Below, piece by piece: positions 18,258 to 26,379 of a stretch of 64,000 nt of DNA (position 1 is the first letter of the stretch; each line of letters begins with the position of its first letter). The notes beneath the pieces were generated by a model that ran no database searches, had not been told where the DNA came from, and saw only the letters and a program-made list of their open reading frames with translations. The stretch is taken from contig NC_007426.1 of NCBI RefSeq assembly GCF_000026045.1, positions 1,612,001 to 1,676,000 on the forward strand. The letters run 5' to 3'. A program made the translations under genes and the position numbers. The DNA is from Natronomonas pharaonis DSM 2160 (GTDB taxonomy: Archaea; Halobacteriota; Halobacteria; Halobacteriales; Haloarculaceae).

Positions 18258-18271
18258 CGCAGATATCTGCG
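18258..18271. promoter_or_regulatory. Palindrome upstream of the lipoprotein gene
   Basis: CGCAGATATCTGCG is a perfect 14-base palindrome located 3 bases before the lipoprotein start codon on its 5' side. A regulator bound here would cover the start of a leaderless transcript. Chance occurrence cannot be excluded. Confidence 0.3.
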
Positions 18272-18423
18272 GAGCGCGTGTAAAAACCCTCTCTCCGTAT
18301 CGCGGGCCCAATCCGGTCGTGAGAGCCGACGGGAACACTGCGACCACCGTGAATGTAATGTAGGATGGATGATTACTACACCCATGAGAGAGAGGGCGGA
18401 TGCCGTCCATCTCAGATCGACCA

Positions 18424-19803
18424 ATGTACGAAAACAACCGAATATTAACCGGGGGGTGGACACGAGGTCAAATCCGCGCAGTACTGCTCGCTGCAATACT
18501 TGTGATGTCGCTGGTCGCACTCGCTGTCCCAGCCGCCGCAACGGGTGAAGACGAATCGGCCACCGAACACACCTCCACAGCAGATATCGGCCCAACGCCC
18601 GCCGTATCAGCCGTCGAGCGGGGCGGTGCTGACGCCGCGCTTCGGTCCGGTGGACTGTTCTTCCAGGGACAGACGGTCGTGCTTGAAGTACCGGAGTCGG
18701 TGACCGAACAGCGTGACTTCCAACTCCGGCGGTACGACAGGCCCGGCGACCGGACCGCCTCGTTCGTTCGTGAGTTCAACGTCGATGGACAGGACCGCTA
18801 CGAGATCTCAACCAACCGACTCCGCGGCGACTACGCTGTGACACTCGGCAACGACCAAACCCAAGTTGTCGAGTTCGACAGCGACGGCGTCGCAACCGGC
18901 GTCGTCGACCAAGCCGACGCCCGGCCGTTTGAGGTCGCCGAACAGTCCCTGCGGGTTTCATGGGGCCAGGACCGAATCACGACCGGTGACGACGATGTTG
19001 ACCTCAATATCCGCTCGAACCGTGCGCGGTACAACCTCAACGTCAGTGCCGACGGGCTTGACTTCGACGACCTCGTGAACGTCTTCCGCCACGGCGGCGC
19101 CTCCGACAACCCCGAACCGCACGCAGACAGAAATCCGTTTGCGGTTGACGGGAGCGTCTACGACGCCTACGAGGACGAGGACGTCCTCGTTGTTCGTGGC
19201 CTCCGCGATGGCTCGCTTACCGCTGACTTCACTCAAATCGACGCCGGCGACTACCCCTTCCGGTTTGAGGTGACGGACACGGGTGTTTCGTCAGGTGCAC
19301 CGGCCAGCGAGGAGACCGACCCCTCGCCCGCATTCTTCGATGCTTCGGACATAGAGCCGATGAGCGCGACTGTCGCACCCGGTGAGACAGTGAGCGTCTC
19401 GGCGACAGTCACGAACACGGGCGAGACCGAGGGGACACAGACGGTTTCGCTCCGTATCGACGATTCACCGGTCGCCAACAGTACGGTCGGCTTGGAGGCT
19501 GGCATGTCGACAACCGTCGACTTCGAGGTTGACGCGCCGGAGGAGCCCGGACAATACGTTCATAGCATCACGACTGATAACGCGACCGTCGCTGGGAGTC
19601 TGACCGTCGAAGCACCCGCGGAGACGCCGACCGAAACGCCAACCGAGACACCGACTGAAACGCCGACTGAAACGCCGACCGAAGAAACTCCCGAGACACC
19701 GACTGAAACACCGACCGAAGACCAGCACGGGTTCGGTGCTGTCGTCGCCATCGTCGCTGCGCTCTCTGCCGCGCTACTGCTCGCCCGCCGACAACAGTCG
19801 TAA
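18424..19803 (+). CDS. Surface glycoprotein-like protein with PGF-CTERM-like tail
   Basis: This is a 459-aa secreted protein. The signal segment (about residues 15-40, core VLLAAILVMSLVALAVPAAA) is followed by a region near residue 70 with GLFFQGQTVVLEVP and FQLRRYD. This resembles the first beta domain of haloarchaeal S-layer glycoproteins. Residues 300-395 form a CARDB-like domain (VTNTGETEGTQTVSL). A Thr-rich tract of repeated 'ETPT' units (19619-19720) is a likely O-glycosylated stalk. The C-terminus has a HGFGAVVAIVAALSAALLLARR segment, the tripartite pattern of PGF-CTERM archaeosortase substrates, but with His in place of the first Pro. The ATG at 18424 is preferred over 18400 because it places the basic residues directly before the hydrophobic core. 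Confidence 0.75.
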   Translation: MYENNRILTGGWTRGQIRAVLLAAILVMSLVALAVPAAATGEDESATEHTSTADIGPTPAVSAVERGGADAALRSGGLFFQGQTVVLEVPESVTEQRDFQLRRYDRPGDRTASFVREFNVDGQDRYEISTNRLRGDYAVTLGNDQTQVVEFDSDGVATGVVDQADARPFEVAEQSLRVSWGQDRITTGDDDVDLNIRSNRARYNLNVSADGLDFDDLVNVFRHGGASDNPEPHADRNPFAVDGSVYDAYEDEDVLVVRGLRDGSLTADFTQIDAGDYPFRFEVTDTGVSSGAPASEETDPSPAFFDASDIEPMSATVAPGETVSVSATVTNTGETEGTQTVSLRIDDSPVANSTVGLEAGMSTTVDFEVDAPEEPGQYVHSITTDNATVAGSLTVEAPAETPTETPTETPTETPTETPTEETPETPTETPTEDQHGFGAVVAIVAALSAALLLARRQQS

Positions 19804-19813
19804 GCAGTGAACC

Positions 19814-19900
19814 GCCTCGGGGTCAAGTGGTTCGAGGGACTTCGTCTCTCGTCATCACGGAAGACTCCGTCTTCCGTACGACCCCGAGGCTTCCCGTTTC
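19814..19900 (-). ncRNA. Putative TnpB right-end RNA (omega/reRNA) scaffold
   Basis: The last 70 bases of tnpB fold on paper into nested perfect hairpins: an 11-bp outer stem (19880-19890 with 19814-19824) and a 9-bp inner stem (19857-19865 with 19869-19877, three-base loop). TnpB proteins use an RNA that overlaps the 3' end of their own gene, and sense overlapping transcripts of this kind are described for haloarchaeal IS1341-type genes. The guide would be read from the sequence just past the right end, here the 3' end of the neighbouring surface-protein gene. The ends of the RNA are not defined by sequence alone. Confidence 0.45.
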
Positions 19901-21127
19901 GATGACGCGACTTGCAGGAACCGACGAAGACCGGCCTCCATCGGTTTCCACAGCGGTCGCAGTCTCCACGGGCGTGACTTCGGCCTGTCCCAGACCTAAC
20001 TCCCGAAGACCGCGAGAAAGAACGTTGTACGACGCATTCGCGTCCCTGTCCGCCTCGAACCCACACGACGGACATGAGTGTTCCCGCACCCACAACGGCT
20101 TCTCCGTCTCGACGCCACACTCGGCGCACTCTTTGGTTGTCCCCGCAGGGTTCACTTGGACAACGTGCGTGCCGTACAGGTCGCCCTTATACTCCAGCAT
20201 ATTGATGAACCCACGCCACGCAGCGTCCTGCTTATTCCGGGCGTTCCCCCGCTGTTGAAGCATCCCTGAGACGTTCAAATCCTCCACGAACACGGCGTCA
20301 TACGTCTTGACCAGCCATGTCGTGAGTTTGTGCTGGAAATCTTCGACTTTCCGCTTGATTCGACGTTTGACTTTGGCGACCTCCCGGCGTTGTTTCTTCC
20401 AGTTGTTGCTCCTATGTTCTTTTCGGGAGAGATTGCGCTGTTCCCGACGCAGGCGTTCGTACTCGTCGGAGAGGTTAAGCCAGTCCACGCTGTCGCCATC
20501 GCTCGTATAGATGTAGTTGGTGATGCCGAGGTCGATGCCGACACAATCCTCGGCATCCAAGTCATCCACGTCGGGTTTCTCGGGGAGCGTGGTGTCTTCG
20601 ACTTCGAGGCCAAACGTGACGTACCACTCGCCAGTCGTTTCTTTCTTCAGCGTGACTTCTTTGATAGTGGCGTTGTCGGGGATAGGGCGGTGGTAGCGGA
20701 TGGGGATGTCACCGATTTTCGAAAGCCAGAGCGTGGCAGTCCGACCACTCGTGTTTTTGAGTTCGAAGCCGGACTGCGAGTACGTCACACTCTGGTATTC
20801 TCGCGGCGGTTTCCACTTGAGCCACCCGACCTTGTGCCCGTTCTGTTTCTTCTCGGAAAGGTTCGATAGGTTATCGTAGAAGCGTTCGACGGTTTTCTGC
20901 AACGCCTTCGAGTGGACTTCCGAGAACACGGACCATTCGTCTTTCCACTCGGTGAGGCGCTTCTGGTGTTGATACGCCGAACCGATGTTGTCCTCGTCAG
21001 TGTCGAGGGCGTTGTATTCGTAGCGGGTGTGGTTGTAGGCTTGGCGGTGGATGTCGATGTGGCGTTCCGCTTCCGCAGCCACACCTGTTCGGTCAGGATA
21101 GGCACAGAAGCGGTAGTCGTACCACAT
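19823..21127 (-). CDS. tnpB: TnpB RNA-guided nuclease / IS1341-type transposase-associated protein
   Basis: This is a 434-aa TnpB. The RuvC-like triad appears intact: Asp199 in VGIDLGITN, Glu282 in VFVEDLN and Asp362 in DRDANAS. The zinc-binding site has C-x2-C (334/337) in KECAECG and C-x2-C (352/355) in HSCPSCG. A basic helical stretch between residues 225 and 265 fits the RNA-contacting region. TnpB proteins cut DNA next to a transposon-associated motif under guidance of a right-end RNA. Start sites at 21175 and 21127 are in frame; MWYDYRF at 21127 matches the usual N-terminus. The gene ends 20 bases from the stop of the convergent surface-protein gene, so insertion did not disrupt it. Confidence 0.9.
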   Translation of the reverse strand: MWYDYRFCAYPDRTGVAAEAERHIDIHRQAYNHTRYEYNALDTDEDNIGSAYQHQKRLTEWKDEWSVFSEVHSKALQKTVERFYDNLSNLSEKKQNGHKVGWLKWKPPREYQSVTYSQSGFELKNTSGRTATLWLSKIGDIPIRYHRPIPDNATIKEVTLKKETTGEWYVTFGLEVEDTTLPEKPDVDDLDAEDCVGIDLGITNYIYTSDGDSVDWLNLSDEYERLRREQRNLSRKEHRSNNWKKQRREVAKVKRRIKRKVEDFQHKLTTWLVKTYDAVFVEDLNVSGMLQQRGNARNKQDAAWRGFINMLEYKGDLYGTHVVQVNPAGTTKECAECGVETEKPLWVREHSCPSCGFEADRDANASYNVLSRGLRELGLGQAEVTPVETATAVETDGGRSSSVPASRVIETGSLGVVRKTESSVMTRDEVPRTT

Positions 21128-21252
21128 CGCCGTACCGTGATTATTGGCATATTTCGACTTAATGATTTGGTTCACAAGTTGTCGGCTTCATCCACGGGGT
21201 CAAGCCCCGTGGCATTCGCCTCGACAGCCTGTAAAGACCCCTGAATTGACCG

Positions 21253-21705
21253 TCAGAGGTCCTCAAAACTGAACCGCTCGCTTTCGGTTGGCCGTGTCGC
21301 CCCCGGCCGTGTCACTGTGCTGATTTCTTTCCTGAGGTCGTGGTAGTGTTCGATAACATCGTGCGCGGTGAGAACGCCGACGAGGTCGAAATCCTCGACA
21401 ACCGGGAGCTTCTTGATGTTTTCTTCCTCCATTCGTTCCGTGGCCCGGCGGAGCGTTTTGTCCTTCGTAATCGTCACCAGTGGCCGGTTCATCACCTTCG
21501 ATACTGGAATCTCGGAAAACGCCACGTCAGCGGCGAATCCGGCCCGGAGGGCGTCAGTCTCGGTTACCATGCCGACAGGCGTCTCATCGTCACGAACGAT
21601 GACGCTACCGACATCGTTGCGGAGCATCCGCCCGGCCGCCGTTCGCAACGATACATTGGCGTGACATGTGACCACACGCTCGGTCATGGCTTCCTTGACG
21701 AGCAT
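21253..21705 (-). CDS. Two-CBS-domain protein
   Basis: This 150-aa protein consists of a CBS pair. CBS1 runs from KEAMTERVVTCHANVSLRTAA to about residue 60, with the MVTETDAL end. CBS2 runs from KVMNRPLVTITKDKTLRRA to about residue 122, ending VGVLTAHDVIEHY. An acidic tail of about 25 residues follows. CBS pairs usually bind adenine nucleotides and regulate a partner. There is no attached catalytic or DNA-binding domain here. The partner is unknown. It is transcribed away from the TnpB element and was not truncated by it. Confidence 0.85.
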   Translation of the reverse strand: MLVKEAMTERVVTCHANVSLRTAAGRMLRNDVGSVIVRDDETPVGMVTETDALRAGFAADVAFSEIPVSKVMNRPLVTITKDKTLRRATERMEEENIKKLPVVEDFDLVGVLTAHDVIEHYHDLRKEISTVTRPGATRPTESERFSFEDL

Positions 21706-21772
21706 GTCGGCCGGTGGGGCGGGCCGTAGATAGCTCTACCGCGGCCGTGTTGTATTCACCGTCGACATCCGG

Positions 21773-22192
21773 CTACCGGTTCACCAGCATCGACCAGCCG
21801 AGATGTATCACGAGCGCGGCGGCCAGCCCGCCGGCGATGCCGTAGAGGAGGTTCGGCCCGTCAGTCGCAAACCCGAGCGCGAGCATCACGACACTGCCCG
21901 CTTCGAGGCCGCCACCGAGAGTTCCAAGCTGCGTGCTCGCCGGAACCCGCGCTGCGGCCTCGGCAAACGGTATCTGGTCGCCGTCGTCCGACTGCACGGA
22001 CGAGATGCCGATGAACCACGGTAAAAAGAAAAACGACCCGAGAGCCGAGAGGACGCCGGCGACAGCGCCGTAGGTGATACTCTCAAGGGCGACGTAGCCG
22101 ACGGCAGTGAACGCAACGAAGTGCATCACCGCGGACCCGCTTGCCAGCATGGTCAGAGAGCGCTCGCTCGCTTGCATTTCTTCGGAGGGCAT
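21773..22192 (-). CDS. Small four-helix membrane protein, unknown
   Basis: This is a protein of about 139 aa with four hydrophobic helices (around ASGSAVMHFVAFTAVGYVAL, YGAVAGVLSALGSFFFLPWF, GSVVMLALGFA and LLYGIAGGLAAALVIHLGW). A short polar loop (SSVQSDDGDQIPFAEAA) lies in the middle. The family is not recognised. I prefer the ATG at 22192 because the upstream in-frame extension to 22282 is Cys- and Arg-rich, unlike haloarchaeal proteins, and lies in the divergent promoter region. An ATG five codons further in is also possible. Confidence 0.6.
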   Translation of the reverse strand: MPSEEMQASERSLTMLASGSAVMHFVAFTAVGYVALESITYGAVAGVLSALGSFFFLPWFIGISSVQSDDGDQIPFAEAAARVPASTQLGTLGGGLEAGSVVMLALGFATDGPNLLYGIAGGLAAALVIHLGWSMLVNR

Positions 22193-22311
22193 ACACCACC
22201 GGATTACGCGCAGTGCACAAAAATCAATATACTTGTTTCCGAGTTCTGTGGCGCGTCGGACCACAGACCACAGAAACATCAAACATCCTCCAGCCCATAG
22301 GTATCATTGTA

Positions 22312-23001
22312 ATGGCCGAAAGGGAGCTGGAAGCAGAGCGGGAGCGACCGACCGTCGTTCAGCTTGACGACGACCGGGAGCGGGACCTGCTCGCCGGGGC
22401 GGTGACGGAGGCCGAGGGGACGACAGCCGACGAGGACGCGCTTGAGAAGTTCGCCGAGCAGCTTGCCGGCTACCGAAAGAACGCCGAGCGGCAGGAGGCC
22501 TGGATACGGACGCTCCGGCTCCCACGCGACGGTAAACCGGACCCCGGGGAAGAAATCGAAATCGAGTTTCTGCTGCCGAGCGGTGACACGTTCACCCGTT
22601 CGTTTGTCGTCCCGCCGCAGGTCTGGCCGGCTGACAACGACCTTGTCAGGCTGCTTGATGCTGTCGGCCGAACGCCCGCGACGCTTACCGACCTGCTTGG
22701 GGACGCGGTGCCGGTCACCCACGACGGCGACGAGTGGACACTTGATATCGACCCCGAACCGACCGGCGAACGGGCCAACGGCGGCTGGTCAGAACGACAG
22801 ACCACGACGCTTCTCATCGGTACGCTCGTTCCGCTTGTCGTTGTCGCACAGGTACTCTCGCCGATTGCGATGTTCGTCGGCGGCGCAAGCCTCATCACGC
22901 CGCTGCTGTATCTGCTCGGCGGTATGGGGCTTGTCGCGACGCTCGGATACATGGTCACGAGCGTCGTCCAGCGGGCGGATGCCGACCTCACCCACGGGTG
23001 A
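22312..23001 (+). CDS. Membrane-anchored protein of unknown function
   Basis: This is a 229-aa protein. The first 165 residues are hydrophilic, with a helical Glu/Arg-rich start (RELEAERERP) and a beta-rich centre (IEIEFLLPSGDTFTRSFVVP). Two closely spaced membrane helices follow at about 170-220 (TLLIGTLVPLVVVAQVLSPI and LLYLLGGMGLVATLGYMV). The ATG at 22312 is chosen because the upstream open frame runs through the divergent intergenic region and is not conserved-looking. The family is not recognised. It is divergent from the four-helix gene and upstream of the metal-dependent hydrolase gene. Confidence 0.65.
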   Translation: MAERELEAERERPTVVQLDDDRERDLLAGAVTEAEGTTADEDALEKFAEQLAGYRKNAERQEAWIRTLRLPRDGKPDPGEEIEIEFLLPSGDTFTRSFVVPPQVWPADNDLVRLLDAVGRTPATLTDLLGDAVPVTHDGDEWTLDIDPEPTGERANGGWSERQTTTLLIGTLVPLVVVAQVLSPIAMFVGGASLITPLLYLLGGMGLVATLGYMVTSVVQRADADLTHG

Positions 23002-23092
23002 CCCGTTCCGAGCTCCCACTCTACGTCGGTCAAACGACAGTCGAACCGACCGATAGGTATACGTACGATTGTCCGAAATTTTCGCACAGACG

Positions 23093-23575
23093 ATGCATCG
23101 TGCCGGACACGTCGGGGCGGCACTGCTGACGTACGTCCCGTTTGGATTTGTTCTCTCGGCGGCTGAACCTGCGCTCGCGATTCTCGGCGGCGTCGGTGTC
23201 GTGGTTCTCTCCCGGCTTCCGGACATCGACTTCGTTCTCCCCGGCGTTGAACACCGTGGTGCAACCCATACAGTCGGCTTTCTGCTCGTTGTCACGGCGG
23301 TGCTCGCCGGGGTCGGCTTCGTAATCTCGGGAACGTTCGGGACCGGAACGACTCCGGGACAAAGTGCCGTCCTCGGCGCACTCATCGGGGCGACGGCTGT
23401 CGGCTCGCATCTGCTCGCCGATATGCTGGCACCGCCCGGCCTCCCGTTGCTGTGGCCGGTATCGAGGGCACAGTTTACTGTCAATGTGACACACCCCCGC
23501 GACCCACTGGCGAACTACGGCTTGCTGACCTTCGGCGTGGTGTTGACAGTGCTCGTCGGCTACGTCGCGAGCTGA
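23093..23575 (+). CDS. YdjM/DUF457-type membrane metal-dependent hydrolase
   Basis: This is a membrane protein of about 160 aa. The family hallmarks are conserved His and Asp residues at helix ends: HRAGHVG at the start, SRLPDIDF near residue 45, EHRGATHTVGFLL near residue 60 and SHLLADMLAPPG near residue 110. These residues would bind metal on the membrane face. Four to five hydrophobic helices separate them. The family (DUF457, LexA-regulated YdjM in bacteria) has no firm substrate; a phosphatase or phospholipase-like role has been proposed. The ATG at 23093 gives the family's usual start; 23069 is in frame but adds an unconserved stretch. Confidence 0.8.
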   Translation: MHRAGHVGAALLTYVPFGFVLSAAEPALAILGGVGVVVLSRLPDIDFVLPGVEHRGATHTVGFLLVVTAVLAGVGFVISGTFGTGTTPGQSAVLGALIGATAVGSHLLADMLAPPGLPLLWPVSRAQFTVNVTHPRDPLANYGLLTFGVVLTVLVGYVAS

Positions 23576-23633
23576 AGAGCGCCATCGGCTGCGGCGGAAG
23601 GAATATTGCTGTCGCCTCCGCAATGTCGAGGGT

Positions 23634-24200
23634 ATGACCGACGATGCCATGGGGAACTTCCCCGTCCCTGAGCTGTCCGACCTGCCGGAGGACATCAAAG
23701 AGCGAATCGAGTCGGAAACCGAACGCGCCGGGTTCACCCCGAACGTCTTCTCGGCTTTCGCGTACAAACCGAGTCACTTCCGGGCGTTTTTCGAATACCA
23801 CGACGCAATCGTCGACGAGTCTCCTCTGGAACGGGAAGAAATCGAGATGCTCATCGTGACCGTTTCGGGTGTCAACGACTGTCTTTACTGCGTGGTTGCA
23901 CACGGAGCGTTGCTCCGGGTGTATGCTGATGCGCCGAAGCTCGCAGAGCAGTTGGCGACGAACCACCGGAGTGCAGACCTTTCAGAGCCGCATCGGGCCA
24001 TGTTGGATTTCGCGGTCACGCTCACCGAAACGCCGGGAAAGGTCGACGAACGCGACCTCGAACGGCTTCGAGAAGCAGGTTTCTCGACCGAGGAAATCTG
24101 GGACATCGGCAGTGTCGTCGCGCTATTCAACCTCTCGAACCGAATGGCGACGCTGGCGGATATCCGACCGAACGAGGAGTTCTACACGCTGGGCCGATAG
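23634..24200 (+). CDS. AhpD-like / carboxymuconolactone decarboxylase family peroxidase
   Basis: This 188-aa all-helical protein carries the AhpD redox motif NDCLYCVVAHGA, in which the C-x2-C pair and the following His form the peroxidase site. The FSAFAYKPSHFRAFFEYHDAI segment and a GFSTEEIWDI segment match the peroxidase-related subgroup. It would reduce peroxides using an unknown electron donor. The first ATG at 23634 and the second at 23649 are both possible. It stands between the hydrolase and deacylase genes on the same strand with short gaps. Confidence 0.8.
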   Translation: MTDDAMGNFPVPELSDLPEDIKERIESETERAGFTPNVFSAFAYKPSHFRAFFEYHDAIVDESPLEREEIEMLIVTVSGVNDCLYCVVAHGALLRVYADAPKLAEQLATNHRSADLSEPHRAMLDFAVTLTETPGKVDERDLERLREAGFSTEEIWDIGSVVALFNLSNRMATLADIRPNEEFYTLGR

Positions 24201-24254
24201 CCCGCAGTATCGAAGCGCGGGGTTCATAGCCCCCGGGGCGCTAGGTGGCGGCAG

Positions 24255-25094
24255 ATGCGCGTCGAGACGCTGGGCGACGGCGAGCCGGAGGTGGCGATCG
24301 TCGGCGGAATACACGGCGACGAGCCGTGCGGCCCCGCAGCGGTCGAAGCGCTCCTTGATGCCGCCCCGGACGTCGAACGACCGGTGAAGCTCGTTGTCGC
24401 CAACGAGAAGGCGCTGGCCCGCGGTGTCAGATACGTCGACGAGGACCTCAACCGTGCGTTCCCGGGCGACCCCGACGCCGATACCCACGAAGGACGGCTG
24501 GCACACGAGCTTCTCGGCGAGATTCGCGGCTGTGAAATCCTCTCGCTCCACTCAACGCAGTCGTACCCGGAGCCGTTCGCGCTGGTTGACGAACGTGACG
24601 GATACGCACGGTCGGTCTGTTCGTACCTCTCGGTCGAGGCACTCGTCGAGACGGCACAGTACAGCGGCGGTCGGCTCATCGCCTACCCGGGCGTCGTCGA
24701 ACTTGAGTGTGGGTTACAACGGTCCACCGCCGCCGCGAAAAACGCCGAAGCGCTCGCCCGGGAGTTCCTCGTCGCCGTCGGGGCGTTATCCGGCGGCGGC
24801 GAGCAAACACGACATCACCCGCTCCCTATATTCCGACTTGACAAGCAGATTCCGAAGCCCGAGGCCGACACCTACGAGGTGTTCGTCGAGAACTTCGAAC
24901 GCGTCGCGGAGGGCGATGCATTCGCCGCGGCCGACGGCGAGCGGCTCGTGGCCGAGTGGCCGTTCTATCCGGTGTTGCTTTCGGCGTACGGCTACCGGAA
25001 CGTCTTCGGTTACGCGGGCGAACTCGTCGGTCGTCTCGGCGACGAAACACCGACCCGCCATGGTGCGGTGGAAGCGGACGGCCGAGAGGACTAG
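24255..25094 (+). CDS. Succinylglutamate desuccinylase/aspartoacylase-type zinc enzyme
   Basis: This 279-aa M14-like deacylase or carboxypeptidase has GGIHGDEPCGPAAVEALL near residue 18, which provides the His and Glu zinc ligands. DLNRAFPGD near residue 70 is the substrate-binding Asn-Arg pair, and HSTQSYPEPFAL near residue 98 supplies the third ligand. YPGVVELECGLQ contains the likely catalytic Glu. The substrate is unknown; the family includes aspartoacylase, AstE and amide hydrolases. It converges with the UPF0179 gene, whose stop lies 8 bases away. Confidence 0.8.
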   Translation: MRVETLGDGEPEVAIVGGIHGDEPCGPAAVEALLDAAPDVERPVKLVVANEKALARGVRYVDEDLNRAFPGDPDADTHEGRLAHELLGEIRGCEILSLHSTQSYPEPFALVDERDGYARSVCSYLSVEALVETAQYSGGRLIAYPGVVELECGLQRSTAAAKNAEALAREFLVAVGALSGGGEQTRHHPLPIFRLDKQIPKPEADTYEVFVENFERVAEGDAFAAADGERLVAEWPFYPVLLSAYGYRNVFGYAGELVGRLGDETPTRHGAVEADGRED

Positions 25095-25101
25095 CTGCTG
25101 G

Positions 25102-25545
25102 CTACTCTTCGGCAGCAAACTGGACCAGTTGTAGCTCCCGGTCGAGCATACAGTAGTCGTGTGGCGGGTCACCGACGACCTCGGTTATCTGATACTCTTC
25201 GTCGAAATCAGCGCCGTCCGGCTCGCAGAACTCGTGGCTTGGACACTCAGTGTACGGACATGGTCCCACGAGCGAAGCCTTACTGCCGGCGTAAGCGGCG
25301 TTCGCATCGACGTTCGCGAGCACCGGGGCAGGCTCTACTTCGACCGCGGTGACACCGGTGTCGTGGACCGCACACTCAAGCGTCCCGGAGTCACGGACAC
25401 CCGTCACGCGGTAGCGGCGACCTTCCGTAAGGTTGAGACACTGCTCCCGATACGGACAGCCCTCGCAAGCGTCGGTCTCGCCCCCGTAAACGAACTCCGT
25501 CCCGACCTCCGCGAGGCGCTCGCCAAGTAGCGTGACGGTACTCAT
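25102..25545 (-). CDS. UPF0179 cysteine-rich protein
   Basis: This is an archaeal UPF0179 family protein of 147 aa. Two cysteine clusters are visible: CEGCPYREQCLNL near residue 28 and CPYTECPSHEFC near residue 95, with further single cysteines between and after them. The spacing suggests one or two metal sites or an iron-sulfur centre. The rest is beta-rich. The ATG at 25545 (MSTVTLLG) fits the family better than the one two codons earlier. No function is known. It is divergent from rdfA. Confidence 0.85.
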   Translation of the reverse strand: MSTVTLLGERLAEVGTEFVYGGETDACEGCPYREQCLNLTEGRRYRVTGVRDSGTLECAVHDTGVTAVEVEPAPVLANVDANAAYAGSKASLVGPCPYTECPSHEFCEPDGADFDEEYQITEVVGDPPHDYCMLDRELQLVQFAAEE

Positions 25546-25673
25546 ACCCACGCGTTCGCCGGCGAACGGGTTAAGCCTGTCTCGTCCGATTCTGCAGAAT
25601 GATAATTTATCCTATAATGAAAAGTTTCGTATATTTCTGGGGCGGCTGACCGCTAGCAGTCGCGACCGCGCTC

Positions 25674-25682
25674 TTTTATATC
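25674..25682 (+). promoter_or_regulatory. TATA box of rdfA
   Basis: TTTTATATC lies 23-31 bases before the GTG at 25705. This spacing predicts a leaderless transcript and supports the GTG as the true start. Confidence 0.6.
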
Positions 25683-25704
25683 GTGAGGAACGAACCTGTC
25701 CGTA

Positions 25705-26379
25705 GTGAGCGACCGAAACCGCTGTAAGGTCTGCGACGTCGTCCGGCGGTACGACATCGAGTCGCCGATCGGGGAGTACGCGACGGTTGACGAGTACCTG
25801 GTCGCCCGGTGGAGCGGTGCTGCAAGAGGCGAGGCGGTCGGATACCGGACGCTGACAGGGTGGATAAACAAGCGGATACTCCGGGAGGCATACGACGACG
25901 CCGCGCTTTCGTATCCGGGGAGTCGCATAACCGACGACTACGAGACGCTGCAGGGCGACGACGAGCTGGCACGGCAGGAGTTGCTCGAGTATCTGGACGC
26001 AAACGGCGTCGATGCGACGAGGGTCGTCAGTGACTTCGTCTCCTGGAGCACCGTTCGCCACCACCTGAAAGACTGCCTAAACGCAAAAAAGCCTGACCAG
26101 TCGGCGTCAACCGACTGGGAGCAAGAGAGTGTCGACACCGCTGTCGAGCAGACGGCAGAAAAGACAGAGCGGGCGCTACGCGCACTTGCTAACAAAGGTC
26201 GGATACGTGACGGGAAAGCGGCGACGATACGCGTGCGGGTGGAGCTGGAGTGTCCGGAGTGTCAGGTCCGGGTCCCGTTTGACGAGGCGTTCCAGCGCGG
26301 TTACGTCTGCGAGGAACATGCGCCGCAACCGGCCGAGGAGGACCATGCTGAGCCGGCAAGCGGAGGTGGTGCTGGATGA
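25705..26379 (+). CDS. rdfA: Rod-determining factor RdfA
   Basis: This is a 224-aa homologue of RdfA, a cell-shape regulator needed for rods in Haloferax. The N-terminus RCKVCDVVRRYDI has a CxxC pair. The middle is helical with GYRTLTGWINKRILREAY and a WSTVRHHLKDCL segment. The C-terminus has CPECQVRVPF and YVCEEH, which together with a further Cys/His could complete a zinc ribbon. The GTG start is supported by the TATA box at 25674. The gene overlaps the SMC-related gene by 4 bases (ATGA), so the two are translationally coupled. The coupling suggests the proteins work together, but that is inference. Confidence 0.8.
   Translation: MSDRNRCKVCDVVRRYDIESPIGEYATVDEYLVARWSGAARGEAVGYRTLTGWINKRILREAYDDAALSYPGSRITDDYETLQGDDELARQELLEYLDANGVDATRVVSDFVSWSTVRHHLKDCLNAKKPDQSASTDWEQESVDTAVEQTAEKTERALRALANKGRIRDGKAATIRVRVELECPECQVRVPFDEAFQRGYVCEEHAPQPAEEDHAEPASGGGAG

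Larger units (their letters stand above)
19811..21215 (-). mobile_element. Stand-alone IS200/IS605-group (IS1341-type) TnpB element
   Basis: The unit encodes only tnpB, with no tnpA nearby. The coding-side left end carries a hairpin CCACGGGG-loop-CCCCGTGG (21192-21212). The right end carries stem arms GCCTCGGGGTC (19814-19824) and GACCCCGAGGC (19880-19890) enclosing a second hairpin. The ten-base string CGGGGTCAAG occurs in the same orientation at both ends (19818-19827 and 21195-21204). No target-site duplication is expected for this group. Exact boundaries are estimates. Mobility would need a TnpA acting in trans. Confidence 0.65.

Noticed and set aside
19619-19720. A direct-repeat array that could be taken for a CRISPR or minisatellite.
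   Set aside because: It encodes the in-frame ETPT stalk of the surface protein; the repeats are short, contiguous and lack spacers.
21141-21250. A tnpA (Y1 transposase) upstream of tnpB.
   Set aside because: No open frame with the HUH and Tyr motifs exists between tnpB and the CBS gene; the element is tnpB-only.
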